From Symbiodinium natans (lineage: Eukaryota; Sar; Dinophyceae; Suessiales; Symbiodiniaceae), in contig CAJNDS010001946.1 of the NCBI GenBank assembly GCA_905221605.1, positions 667,758 through 731,757 of the forward strand: 64,000 nt of DNA. The letters are read 5' to 3'. The first letter of the stretch is position 1, and every line of letters starts with the position of its first letter. A model generated the notes under the pieces. The model was not told the DNA's origin. It ran no database searches and saw nothing but the letters and a program-made list of their open reading frames with translations. Shown one piece after another: positions 11,031 through 26,912 of this stretch. The position numbers and the translations under genes were made by a program.

Positions 11031-11232
11031 AATATATATATATATGTATATATATATAGATGTATATATAGAAATGTATGTATATAAATGTAATTATCTA
11101 TATATATATGTATATAAATATGTGTGTATATATATATGTATACATGTGTATATACATATATATATATATACATGTGCATACGTACATATGTATACATGTA
11201 TATGTGTATATGTGTATAAACACATACATATT
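11031..11232. repeat. TATATATG/TACATA-rich array
   Basis: An imperfect alternating TA array with interspersed GTATAC and TATG units. No coding signal. Confidence 0.9.
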
Positions 11233-11459
11233 TATGGTACCCCCAAAAAATGCCACGCTTCCATATGCTCTTCCCTGAAGTCCGACAGAGCCTGCCAGTT
11301 TGGTCATGGTAGGGTTGTATTAGTTCATTAATTACTTTACTCAGTTTCACTAGTCTGCTTAATGTAATTGATTTAGTTACGTTAATTAACTTCGTTGGTT
11401 CCAAAAAGCTTAATTCACATCATTTGATCCACTCAGCAATTGCTCGAGCGAGTGCTCAA

Positions 11460-12540
11460 ACATTGGAATCCCATGTACATCAAGAGGAACCCCATGAAAA
11501 TGAATGAGACCCCTACTTAAATTAATACGAATCTTTTTTTTTTAAAGAACTTGGTAAGACTCCTAGCACAATGAGTAGGAATCTGGTTAAAATACGTAGA
11601 GGCTTGTTAAATTAATTGGACTCCTATCAAAATTTCTTGGAGTCTTAAATTCAGAGGAATCATAGGAAGCCCATTGAAATGAGTAGGAGGCCTTAGAATT
11701 CGTAGGAATGCTATTAAAAATAATAGGAACCCTACAAAAAAAACTATGAATTCCTTTAAGAGTAACAGGAATCCGCTTAGCATGAAGATGAATCCTATTA
11801 AGATTAAGAGGAGCCAATATAATCCTCCAAAAAAGTAACGTGGACCCTTTGAAACAATAAGAGTAGCACTGTTAGAATTATTATAAACCCTATTACAACT
11901 TTTAGTTATTAGGATTGCTACTAAAATCATTGAGAATTACAGTAAAATTACTTCGAGTCCAATTGAAATGAATATGGAACAGGATCCAAAAGATAATAGG
12001 AGCACTGTTGAATCTAGTAGGAATCCTATGAAAATTATTAGGAATCCTTTCAACGTGAATGAGAAACCCTGTTAGAATGAACACGAAGCCTATTCAAACT
12101 AACCAAAAGCCTATTTTTTAAATGACTAGGAAGCTGGTCAAAGCAAACGAATCCAATTAGAAAGTGATGTTTATAGTTTGTTATGAAGCTTATTAAATTC
12201 TTACATTTACTAGGGATAAGAATGCAATTAACATTACTAAGAATTGTATTCAAATTGCTTGGAATCTGATTACATGAATAGGAATCAATATTAAACCCAA
12301 TAAAGTTTATAGGCACCCTTTAATCGGCAAACTTTAAAATTTAACACGAACCCCATTAAACAAATACAGGAATCCCATTTAGAAACAATTTGAATGCTAG
12401 TAAAATTATTCGGAATCTTGTTCATTTAATCAGAACTCACTTTAAGTATTATTCAATTTAATAGGAAGCCTAGAAAATAACAAGGACTCCGATAAAACTT
12501 GTAGGAACCCCACTCAGACTAATAAGACTCTTACTTTCCG
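11460..12540. repeat. Degenerate 21-bp AT-rich minisatellite
   Basis: About 50 diverged copies of a 21-bp unit close to AGGAATCCTATTAAAATTAAT fill this AT-rich island. Read on the minus strand it gives a 7-residue periodicity (a recurring aromatic, polar, Ile/Pro pattern) and long open frames, which are a by-product of the 21-bp period. Confidence 0.8.
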
Positions 12541-12640
12541 TCTCTAGTTCGAAAATGCAATACCAAACACTTGACTTGCGTGCGTATATATGTGTTTCCG
12601 TTGTTTATACTTGTGCTTTTCATTTTAGCTTTATATTTCG

Positions 12641-13178
12641 GAACTGCCAGAATTCCAGAAATCCAGATTTTTTTGAGACCCCCAGTTCCAATTCCAGATG
12701 TTGTTGACATCCGCTTCTGCGATGATGAGCAAGCAGCCAACGTACCTCAGATCCGAACACCCTTCCGCTCGCTGAAGGCCTACACCTGCCAATGGCTCCG
12801 CCAAGGCCTGCTTTGAAACACCTTTTGTTCGCAGGATGATGACTCGGGATAAAGTGTTACAGGTGCGGCTGTATCGGTTTCGACCACCTTCACGTAGGGC
12901 TGCCACGGGAAGCGCCTGCCGCCCGAAATGGTACAGGCCCCCTCCGCTTCGAAGAGCGCTTCCAGCAGCACGCCGGCGGTCACCGCGACCTATCCGTGAG
13001 GTCTTGGGGGCTTGGGGCTTTGAGGTTGTGCGTGATTCCAGAATTCCAGACTCTTTCAGACACCTAGTTCCAGAGTTCCAGATTCTGGAATTCTGGAACT
13101 GGGGCTGGACTTCTGGAATCCTGGAATTCTGGAACTGGGGGTGTCAAAAAATCTGGACTTCTGGAATTCTGGAACTGG
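12641..13178. mobile_element. Inverted-repeat element (foldback/MITE-like)
   Basis: The left arm (12641-12697) and right arm (13121-13178) are ~57-bp imperfect inverted repeats built around CCAGAATTCCAGA, a T-run and CACCCCCAGTTCC. Two further copies in opposite orientation lie at 13032-13120, next to the right arm. No transposase is encoded and no target-site duplication is clear. Confidence 0.6.
12780..12983 (-). CDS. Exon-like frame inside the inverted-repeat element
   Basis: On the minus strand the frame starts MTAGVLLEALFEAEGACTIS and continues with RRFPWQPYVKVVETD. It is GC-richer than its surroundings and looks protein-like. It may be a captured host exon; the family is unknown. Confidence 0.25.
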   Translation of the reverse strand: MTAGVLLEALFEAEGACTISGGRRFPWQPYVKVVETDTAAPVTLYPESSSCEQKVFQSRPWRSHWQV

Positions 13179-13469
13179 TGGTGTATGGGGGGCCAATTTA
13201 ATGAATGACCTTATGTTGGGCACCCCAAGGGTTGCGCGGTTACACTGAATGTGTAATTCGGCGTTTTCAAGCCCGAGCCGTCGATGGCGGGGCCCTGGGC
13301 TTCTCTCACGCGCGCACGCGCGCGTGTGCAAACACACGCTCACGCGCACGCGCGCAAGCACGCATGCTAGGCAGCTGGCTGTCAAGACCTGAGATGATGG
13401 TGGAGCCAACGGCAAGGGCTCTGTGAAACTGAGATCTTGAAGGCTGCGCATAAATTTGCCCCGCAATCG

Positions 13470-14967
<1,498 letters not shown>

Positions 14968-15210
14968 TGTGCTGTGCAGATGTATACCTTCAGCGCCTCT
15001 TCGCCGCTCCGAAGCCCACGCAGCCGGAGCCAGATGCCCAGCTAAACAGTAAATTTCGTGCTACGAGGACCACAAGGCCCCGTCAACCACATGCCGGGAT
15101 CTCAGCGGCTGCAACCTCTAGAAAGTCGGACTGCGCATTACCCCGAACTAATGGGGGGTTCAGGGTTTGCGAGTCCGCACATGTGGAGTCCGCGCTCCGC
15201 ATTCTTGCCC

Positions 15211-15370
15211 CCCCCCCCCCCCAAGGGCTCCCCAGCCCTAAATCCTCAAGCTCTATTGAACCCAAATCCTAAACCCACCATAAACTACAGGGGGAAAGGG
15301 GAAAGCCGAAAGCTAGACCCTGTAAAGCTCAACTCTCCTTGCCCGCCGCGCCAAACCCTAAAACCCACCA
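15211..15370. repeat. C-run and degenerate CCCTAAA units
   Basis: A run of about 13 C at 15210-15222 is followed by degenerate CCCTAAA-like heptamers. This joins the two duplication copies. Confidence 0.7.
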
Positions 15371-15375
15371 CGAAC

Positions 15376-16531
15376 GGTTGCGTTGAATGTGCACCATGCA
15401 ACCCATAATTCGGCGTTCTCAAGCCCGGGCCGTCGATGACGGGGCCCTGGGCTTCTCACACGCGCGCGCGCACGCGCGTGCAAACACACGCTCACGCGCG
15501 CACAAGCACACGTGCTAGGCAGCTGGCTGTCAAGACCTGAGATGATGGTGGAGCCAACGGCAAGGGCTCTGTGAAACTGAGATCTTGAAGGCTGCGCATA
15601 AATTTGCCCCGCAATCGTTCTAAATGTTTCTTCCGAAAAGAATGCCCGAACAGCTCAAGCGGCTTCGAAAGCTCCAGCAGCAGTAGCGCAAGCTCAACAT
15701 CAGCCGCAATGCGCGCGCAGGCCATAACTGCGTCCATCGCCCCCTCCCCGTGTCATCAAAACACTTTGCTTCGAAAAAGGCGCTGTGTGGGCATTGTTTG
15801 TTTCAAAACAGGGGGGCGCCTGGCAGAGAAAAACCATTAATGATTAATGATTCTGTGAAGCTGAGACTCTGAAGTCTGCGATGTGCAAACTATGTTTCTG
15901 AAAAGAATGCAAAAACGGCTCAGGCCGCATTGAAAGCTCCAGCCGCAGTAGCCCAAGCTCAGCATCAGCGTCTGCAGCGTGCAGATTTCGGCAAAGCCGT
16001 GGCTGTGCCTGCCACATCATTCAGGCGAGAGGGTCCACAACAGACATCTTACGTGTGTGTGTGTGTGTGCATGCGTTGTGCCTTTTGGTGGCCGATTCTG
16101 GACGGGACTTGATCACAAATCGAGGATATCTCTAGTGCCGGTTGTGGTATTTTGACTGAAAAGACCTACTCGTAGTTGTCTGGGAGGCAGTACTACGATG
16201 CACATTTGCGGACTGTCGCACCCGATGCTACGCAGGCCGAGTGCGTGGTGGGTGCGGTCTGTGCTAATGCCTTCCCGGAATGAAAGGGAGTGGTGTGCAA
16301 ATGTACACCTTCAGCACTTCTTCGGCGGAAGCTGTACACCAAGTTCCCGGCCGCTCCGAAGCCAGATGCCCAGCCGGCAGAAGTGAGGAGGCACAGGCGG
16401 TGTCACGAGCCCTAAACAGTAAATTTCGTGCTATGAGGACCACAAGGCCGGGATCTCAGCGGCTGCAACCGCCAGAAAGTCGGATTGCACAATACCCCGA
16501 ACTAATGGGGGGTTGAGGGTTTGCGAGTCCG
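15376..16531 (+). repeat. Tandem segmental duplication, copy 2
   Basis: Same order as copy 1 with high identity outside the microsatellite. The TG tract is only about 20 bp (16053-16070). Confidence 0.85.
15618..16290 (+). pseudogene. Alanine-rich gene segment, copy 2 (premature stop)
   Basis: It carries the same exon-like pieces as copy 1. In the third piece the codon CAG of copy 1 (TYSQLSG) is TAG here, at about 16173. The neighbouring differences include two silent changes and one Arg-to-His. If the frame is real, this copy is broken. Downstream it has its own variant ending (KLYTKFPAAPKPDAQPAEV). Confidence 0.45.
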
Positions 16532-17713
16532 GTCTGGGTGCAAAAAAGGGGTATCACACATTGAGGTTTTTGGGGTTTATATGAATGTTTGTTCTTTTAT
16601 ACACATACATATATATATATATATATGCATATATATATATATATATGCATATATATATATATGTATACACATACATATATGTAAACATATACAGTAGACC
16701 TACAAGTGCAAAATCTATTTATGTTCACTTGAATGTCGCCAGCGCCAGCATGTATCACGCGTCTCACTGTGCCAGGGCCGTGCAAAACATCATGAGAAGT
16801 CGTCTAACCGGTTCACCGTGCGCTCGCGGAGCTTGGCAACCTCGAGCGTGAAAGAAGCGGTGCAAAGTTTGGACTGCGTAGAAGGAGGGAGCCCTGCGTA
16901 AGGCAGCGTACTCGTAGCTGCTTGTCCGGATTCCTAACATTTCCCCAAAGCCCACAAGCCCCAAATCCTGAATTCCAAATCACTTCTCGGAAGCTGCTGA
17001 AGGCTCCCGGCTCTGGGATTCGGCAGGTCGCCCTTAGCAACGCCTTCCTGGCCGAAGGCACCACTGTAGGGGGGTTTGCAGCCGTTTGGAGGTGATCGGG
17101 TTTAGGCTGAAAAATGTTTGAAAACCGTTGTGGAGCTCAGGGATTAAAGATGTTGAGGGCTTCGCCTGGTCCTTGTTGATCAACCCTTGGGAGTAGCTAC
17201 TGGGCCTTGATCATTGTGGGGTCAACGCCTTGGGCTGTCTAGTCTGCTGGGTCGGAGGCTTGAAGGAACAGTCTGAACGTTAATCCATGGACCCATCCAT
17301 CACCAAGGCAAGATCGCCTGCGGCGAGGCCGGGCGGGCGCTGGTTCCTGCTGCGTTGAGCGCTGGGGCAAGCGCAATCCACTCTTTTTCAGGGCGCCTGC
17401 TCTTGCGAAGGTGAAGCTTGCCACCATTCCTGGGGAGTTGCCGGCTCTGGCACTCAGCAGATTTTTGTTGGTGAAGAGTTGTAATTTCAGGTTTCTGTTG
17501 TCGGGGTCTCCTGCCCTATCGCCCTACGCATGAGCTGCTTAGTGTGTGGACATGCGCCACTAGGCACGCACGAGCTTGTAAAGTCATTCATCCTATCAGT
17601 ATCGTTTGCTCGATTGATGAACTACGGCCCATTCTATCGGCACAACGATACTGACAAGGAACCAAAAACGATTAAGACGCATTCGTTTCTATTGCCTTTG
17701 CCATGTTCTGCTC

Positions 17714-17748
<35 letters not shown>

Positions 17749-18140
17749 GTATCTGATTCGGCTTCAAAGCTGCTGCGTGAGAAGGCACGGGAAGATCACG
17801 ATGCAATAAGCACGGCATGTGGAGAAAAGAAAGAAAAAGGCGGGGACCCACTAGCCGAGTGCAGGATGGGCCGACATGGGCCAACGAGCATGTGTGAGAC
17901 AGGACCCGGCAGCGACGTGGAAAGCTGCCAGGGCGGAGTCGGGCCGAATGCAAGGTCTCAAGGATGACTCAAACTCCGGGTAAGAAGTGTTCAAGGGGCC
18001 CCTAGTTAGTTGTTTGCTGGACTGGCTGCTACCTGCTACTACAGTATTTGCTTTGGAGATGGGCTGCAAGTCCACTTATTATCATGCCCAAGACACTCCG
18101 TACTGTATACATCATGCGCAGGTTGTTGCTTTGCTTCGAA
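16532..18140. other. Sparse region with TA and CT tracts
   Basis: It contains a TATATATGCA-type array (16605-16690) and a CT tract (17718-17746). Weak plus-strand exon-like frames lie at about 16984-17090 (KLLKAPGSGIRQVALSNAFL) and after TTTTTCAG at 17390. Nothing was assignable. Confidence 0.3.
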
Positions 18141-18146
18141 CCTCAG

Positions 18147-18236
18147 GTGCCCCCCGGGACTGCTGGGATCCTGGGCCTCGACTTTTTAACGCTCTTCGAC
18201 TGGGACTTCGATATCGCTGCTCAGAAGGCAGGGTAA
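18147..18236 (+). CDS. Retropepsin-like exon (C-terminal ILG segment)
   Basis: After AACCTCAG|G the frame reads VPPGTAGILGLDFLTLFDWD and FDIAAQKAG, then TAA; a GC donor lies at 18228. A hydrophobic-hydrophobic-Gly motif followed by a Leu-Asp-Phe is the second conserved motif of retropepsin-like aspartic proteases. The catalytic D-T/S-G exon was not found upstream, so this is a fragment or one exon of a larger gene. Confidence 0.4.
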   Translation: MPPGTAGILGLDFLTLFDWDFDIAAQKAG

Positions 18237-18386
18237 AAAGGCTAGGGGCGGCAGTCGGGGTCAAAGCTGAGACGCAGCGCATGGTTGAAGGCCCAGTATG
18301 GTGCAATGATTCTGAAACAGCTTCAGGAGACCCATAGCTCCCGCCATGATCTCCCCTGGAGGGCTTAGCGGGGTTTCTGGGATGAG

Positions 18387-18555
18387 GTGCAGATTGCCGT
18401 TGCACCAAAGGATCGCCGAGCTGGGAGCCCTGGTGTGCCTGAGAAAGTCTTTTTGTTGGGAGTTCGCGGAGCTTCACAACATGAAGCATTTAGGAACCAT
18501 GAAGGAGTCCATGGGTCGGGGTTTGCAAGGCTTGTGATTCTGGTATTGTTTTCGT
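18387..18555 (+). CDS. Exon-like frame before the CTA tract
   Basis: The frame reads MQIAVAPKDRRAGSPGVPEK and VFLLGVRGASQHEAF before it runs into the CTA array as a leucine repeat. It could be the next exon of the retropepsin-like gene; no family signature. Confidence 0.2.
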
Positions 18556-18565
18556 CAGGAATGCT

Positions 18566-21600
<3,035 letters not shown>

Positions 21601-21649
21601 GATGCGTGATGGCAATGACGGCGCAGGCTCTTGGCTTTTGAGGGCATCT

Positions 21650-21973
21650 CGGGACTTCCCTGAGTCCCAGCTTCTGCTTCCAAGCTCCGAGGTGCGCTCC
21701 GGCTCCGCAGGGCACCGGCCCCTGCCCTGGCCCCTGCACCGGCCGCGCCGGTGGCGTCACCGGCAGAGAGGCCTCCAAGCAAAGAGGCGAGCTCCGGAGC
21801 GCCTCTCTAAGCTCTCTAAACTTCAAACTTTAAAACTTTACGAAACGAATCTAAACCTTTCTCTACTCCCCCCAGAGGCCGAAGCTGCGTCCACAACTCG
21901 ACCAAGTGCTGGAGCTCTGAGCACTTCCCCAACGCCGGGCCCCGTGGCGAGCACCGAGCCACCCTGCATGTGA
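21650..21973 (+). CDS. Pro/Ala/Ser-rich exon pair, unknown product
   Basis: About 21657-21810 reads a low-complexity APAPALAPAPAAPVASPAER stretch. After a pyrimidine-rich CTCCCCCCAG near 21876, the frame EAEAASTTRPSAGALSTSP continues to a TGA at 21971. The intron between them would be AT-rich. It looks like a disordered linker. Confidence 0.25.
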   Translation, partial: RDFPESQLLLPSSEVRSGSAGHRPLPWPLHRPRRWRHRQRGLQAKRRAPERLSKLSKLQTLKLYETNLNLSLLPPEAEAASTTRPSAGALSTSPTPGPVASTEPPCM

Positions 21974-23915
21974 ACTGCGATCTAGGACATCGAGGAGGTG
22001 AGTTCTTGAGATTCTCCAGAACAGGAACTCAATGCAGCGTGCATCATGTGCTTCCGTTTTGACCCCTATACAATAGCTTCTCCCATGTTCATGTCTCAAC
22101 TGCTGCTGCGATGAAAGAAGTGTCCACACTGAGCCTTCGAAGGCGCAGCGACAGGCTATCAGAGGTGGCGGAAAGACCAGAAATGCGGCAAGGCCGTTGC
22201 CACCCGGCGCGGAAGTCCATGTCGTGCAGTCAAAAACCAAAACGTTGCATGGAACTACCTTACATGATGAAGCACCATCTCCTTTCAACGAAGATTTTTG
22301 CCAGCAAGTCCGTTCATGTCACAGCTGTCCATGAAGCGGCAATGTTTGAGAGCAATCTCGGCGACGGAAACTGCGTGCTTGTTCTCGGGTAGTGTTCGCT
22401 TCGAAGTGTTTCGTTTCCCAAGGCCCCGCTTCCAGACGGCAAGCCTGTGGAGTGTGAGCCCACAGGACAGGACAACAACAAGAGCAATGCGGAGTGTGCA
22501 ACCGCTTTCCTGCCTGCCTTCCGTCTCCCAAAGGCATGTAATAAAGGCATCTTAAGTCCACCGTAGAAGCTGGAGGAGAGTTTGCTTGCTGCTCAGTCAA
22601 TGGCTGGTGCGGCAACTCCAAGAAGCACTGCAGCTGCAAAGGCTGCTTCGGATGGGTTCTGGCATCCATGTTCCTAATGGGGCCGCCTAATGGCCATTAG
22701 CCCAATTATTGAGGCAGATGAGGCAGTGGCTGGTGAGCTTATGTAGTTGGGCCCAGGCCAGATCCTGCATGTTCGATGTGCTTGGATCCCGACACCTCAA
22801 CTCTTTCACTTTGCTCCTGCGGGCCCGTCTGCAGGCTGCGTAAACTACCGCGACCTCTACGTTGCACAGTCCCAGGGTGTCTCGCAGAAGGCTTTGCTGG
22901 GCTTGAGACTTCAGCGAAGAAAACCGGGGCAAGACAGGTGTTTGGCTGCATGAATGCATCAAGAAATGAGCATGTTCGCCAGGACCTTGATCGCCTTGAT
23001 CCTTACCCAACGCATGCATGTTTGTCGGAAGAGAGGTTAAACAGAGCTTCGAAGGACATGAATTGAAGCTATACAGGATCATTAACAAGTTCACCCTTCC
23101 GAATGACACTAGAGGACCAACTGCAACTATTCCTAGAACTCTCGCATGTTTGCCTATCCCATCTGTTTCTTGATGAGCATTGCTGGTAGGGTCTGAATCG
23201 GTCTGAACCTCATCGTCTAAGCTCTCGGAAAAGCTGTTGGTGAAGGCCGTGGCACTGCCGCCAAGTCCACCCAAAGATGGTGGCTCCGATCATGTTGGCT
23301 TGAGTTTGGGCTGTCTTCGGGTTGTCACTCCCCCGGTCCCCGGACATCAAACATCCAGACCCTTCAGCCGTTAGGGTGGGGCTCTGGGAATTGAGGAAAG
23401 AGTTCACAAACTGCTAATAACGAAATATTTTAACACTCGTCTCATCGAGATGCCTTTGGTTACCAGTTACTTTAACCTAAACAGAAAGCCGCAAACCCAG
23501 AATAATGCAACCCATGAGTACCCAAAACAGTCCTCGAGCAGGTTTTCTATTGTCTGACGGTACATCGTTTTATGACTGAAGTTTAAGCCCTAAGTCGTGC
23601 TGTTATGGCTGTTATTTTCTGGAAATGCCCTAACCCCTACAGCCTAAACCCTAAACCCTAAACTTCAATTTCTGATGCGGAAGGAGAAGCCGTTTGCCCA
23701 CCATCCTCTCTTTGCATTACATATATCATTCACACATGTAACAAGAATAACATGTACACATGTATGTAGTAATTATCCATGGATTACGTGTTTCGAACAT
23801 TCTTTGCTTTGCGACAACCCGAGTGCTGTCTAGAGCAAATGGATTGGGAATTGTGTGGCCCCTATGAGGCCCCCAAATGAGGATGAACGGAAAGTTAGAG
23901 CCCAGCCCTTGAGGC
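21974..23915. other. No gene recognised
   Basis: A 195-codon minus-strand frame (22687-23274) has no recognisable domains and mixed composition. A CCCTAAA cluster lies at 23628-23672. Otherwise nothing distinct. Confidence 0.3.
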
Positions 23916-23921
23916 CACCAG

Positions 23922-23971
23922 GGCAAGACCGTCATTGTGATAATCCCCTTCCGCGACCGCGAGTCGCATCT
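23922..23971 (+). CDS. GT7 glycosyltransferase N-terminal exon
   Basis: After CACCAG|G the frame reads GKTVIVIIPFRDRESH and a split codon, with a GC donor at 23972. The V-I-I-P-F/Y-R-[ND]-R-x-x-H-L pattern is the first conserved motif of family-7 glycosyltransferases (beta-1,4-galactosyltransferase type), where it starts the nucleotide-sugar-binding fold. The following exon was not identified. The catalytic half of such an enzyme lies on the same strand at 43.5 kb. Confidence 0.5.
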
Positions 23972-26400
23972 GCCCTTTGGACCTGGAGTTTGGTGGTTCA
24001 GGGGTTCTGGGCGCAGGGCTTTGTGGCGAGCTTGGGGTGGTCCAGGGAGGCCTTGAGAGACACGCGTGTCAGGTGCGTAAGCGCATGTTAACAGGCTGTG
24101 GACGAGGCAAGTGAATAGTCACTGGCAGCAGCACGTCACCTGACCTTGATCAGCCTGGTCTCGCGCCAAGGGCTAGAAAACCAAGGGCATCTTAGTCGGG
24201 CTGAAGGATGGAAGAGACCATAAAAAGCATCACGCGGCGCCTCATCGCAGATCAGCTCTTCGGGGAGGTTGCAGTAGATCCACTTTGTCATGCTACCCAT
24301 ACAGCAACGATCTCTCTGTAAGACATAGCCGCTTGAATTCAGAGATCTCCCAGTTCTGCCTGGCACAGGAAGCTCTTCAAGCAGTATTGGCGCTGGTTTG
24401 CGGAGTCTGGGCGATCGCCGAAGACGGTGCAGAGACACCGGATGCAACTGATACAGTATACATCCCCAATCCGACCCCAATCCATCCCCAGTACCTATCG
24501 CCTCTGCTACAGTGATCATGCTGGGTAAGAAAAACGATAGTTGCCAGGTCAGGGCATGCTGGGTTCCTCATGTTCAAGCCCACGATATTGCAGACACGTA
24601 AAACCCTAATCCGTGATGGAAACCTGGCTGTTGGAAGGAATTTAATTGACCTGGTTGCTTCTCAAATCTCGCTCATTTCAGGGCCGCCGAAAAAGTCACC
24701 TTCCACCACGCATCCCAACCCAAATCAAGAACTGCATCGAGCAGAAAGTCAGGTGTCGGGCCCAGGAACTTCAAGATGTGATTTTGAGCCCCAAGTCCTG
24801 ATCCTGAAGCCGTACATTAGGGCATCCTCAGCCGAACTTCAGCCCCGACCTGCCCGACCGTACGTGTTTTTGGGTAGCATCTCTTTTGCATTGAGGCCAA
24901 AGGTTTCTGCTGTTGCAAAGAAGATGTCTGTCCGAGACGATCTAGAATCAGAACAGCTCACTGGTGTCTTCGTTCCAAATGTTCATGGCAGACTCGTCAA
25001 ACACAGCGTAGTAGTATGCCCACCACCCAGGATGGTTGGTCATCATCGCAGAGCAGTTTGACGTACTTTGTCACAACTGTTGGCTTTTGACATGGTTCAT
25101 CAACATTCTTCCACTGGACTTGGTTTCTTCGCGGAACATGGCCTTCCTTCGCGCATAGCGAAGCCGACGTTTGAAGGTTTGAGGTCTCAGCATCCATCGG
25201 CCATGACCTTGACAAGTCGACCCCTCTTTCATGGCCACTTGCGTGGACTTTTACGAAAAACATACGCTTTTCAAATGCTGACATACTCTGATGCTGGCGC
25301 TGGGTATTCAACTGCAATCGCTCTGAAGTTTGGCTACTACACAGTCGCTTGAAGGCTTCGGAGCTGTATGCCTGCAGAGCGATGGCATGCTCCGTTTCAG
25401 TTTTATCTTAGCCGCGGATTATCGCTTCACTTCGACAGACCCATCGCGAGACTTTCGGGACGCGTTGCTTTGCATGTTATTAAGACTGTGTCATATAATC
25501 TCTAGCTTAATCAGTAAGTTTGCACAAGCCCCGACATCTTTGCGGGCTCCATTATGCGCATTTTTCCTTTCCTGGCGGCACCGCTGTGCATCGATGTGCG
25601 GATGAATGCATTCCTGTGTATATGTATGTATTGTACGCACGTAGGCAGGTACAAGTGTATGTACGTATGCAGGTAGGCAGGTATGTATGTCTGTATGTAT
25701 GTATGTATGTAGGTATGTATGTACACAGGTAGGGGGCAGGTAGGTAGGTATATAGAAAGCAAGGTAGGTATTTAGGTATGTATGCATGTATGTATGTATG
25801 TAAGTATGTGAGTCCCTCGAGTGTGCAATTTTGTTACGTTTGTGTGTTTGTTTGCTTGCTCGCTGTCATGCACTATCATATTTACATATATGTATATAGA
25901 GAGAGAGAGATAGGAGAGATGCCTTTATCAATTAGCGTGTATTTGACACCTTAATTTGTTTAACTTAAAATGAACATAATTGAAATGATTGACATCACAC
26001 TCCCATTTCAACTGTTTCAACTATTGCGGGCCCCAGGTTTGCAAATAATTGAATTCGACACTGTTGCAATCATTTCCCCCAATTTGTCAAACGATTGAAA
26101 TTATTGAAATCCCGACCTTTATCTCGTTGTGCGGCCCCCGTTTTTCAACCGGGGGGGGGGGGGGGCGCCAGGGAGCATAAGCAGTTTTTTTATGATGGCC
26201 TTCGGAGCCCTCAACCCTTGTAACCACCTGCGTCGTGTGTCAGGCGGGTCCCTGGTAGCCTCAAGTGGTCACAGCCCTGCTGTCGTTCGGGATGTTGTGC
26301 TGTGCTCGGGTTGAGAGCAGCCTTGATTCCTGCAACCCTATGAGCACTGCAGGCCCTCGCATTCTTAAACTAGCGTGTCACAGAACCTCCAACACAGCCC
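23972..26400. other. Sparse region; tetranucleotide tract and AT-rich part
   Basis: Weak frames: 24368-24535 (+, KLFKQYWRWFAESGRSPK) and 24185-24300 (-, MTKWIYCNLPEELICDEA). A GTAT-type array lies at 25617-25800 and a short GA run at 25900. A TTGAAAT/TTTCAA-rich stretch occupies 25960-26120, and a run of 15 G lies at 26151-26165. Confidence 0.3.
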
Positions 26401-26401
26401 A

Positions 26402-26517
26402 CCCAAAGACTCCAAAACCCTTAATTAATTACGGAATATACCTTAAAATATAAGAGGATCCCTAATATGATTTAAGATATGTTCCGTAATTAGTGAAGGG
26501 GTTTTGGAGTCTCTGGG
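26402..26517. mobile_element. Short foldback element with near-perfect arms
   Basis: The arms 26402-26447 and 26471-26517 are inverted repeats (CCCA.AGACTCCAAAACCC.., then TTACGGAA.ATA) with about 88% identity and a 23-bp loop. The size and structure fit a non-autonomous foldback element or a hairpin-forming RNA. TTTAGGG-like units flank it. Confidence 0.7.
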
Positions 26518-26537
26518 CATGAGTCTTCGGACTCAAA

Positions 26538-26665
26538 ACCCTAAACCCCAACCCCCACGGCCCCACAGCCCTCCTGAAACTGCAACTCCAGCTCCCTTCC
26601 CGAGCACTTTTGTGGAGAGTCCACACACAGCCCGAAACCCTAAACCCTAAACTGTAAACCCTATT
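26538..26665. repeat. CCCTAAA telomere-like units
   Basis: Two short clusters of CCCTAAA and variants at 26540-26560 and 26632-26662. Confidence 0.85.
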
Positions 26666-26704
26666 GGCTTCAACCCTCCGGGCCCAGCACAATTTGTTCC
26701 ACCG

Positions 26705-26859
26705 CAGTGATGGCCGATGTCCTTTTCTCTCTGCTGCGGTTCCTGCAGGCAGTCTAAGGGGCCATGGCGCTACTGTTCGGGCACCTCAGGGCCAGAGCTG
26801 GCGGTAGCACAAAATGTGATGTACAGCCTGCTCTTCTAAGAACAGCTCTGTTCTTGCAC
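26705..26859 (-). repeat. LTR-like direct repeat, 3' copy
   Basis: About 155 bp that match 34374-34527 at roughly 90%. The core from TGATGG (26708) to TTGCA (26858) has TG...CA ends. It follows the RNase H frame and a G-rich purine tract at 26924-26940 on the minus strand, the expected place for a 3' LTR. Confidence 0.7.
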
Positions 26860-26912
26860 GCCCTCCTGAGTTAAAAACTCACAAACGTCGGGCACTCCAG
26901 GGAACCCATTCC

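Noticed and set aside
22687-23274. 195-codon minus-strand ORF
   Set aside because: No recognisable motif, and neither strand shows splice-supported coding continuity.
26129-26314. GT7 FNRG motif (FFNRGGGG)
   Set aside because: The glycines come from a G-run, and the expected LLNVG continuation is absent.
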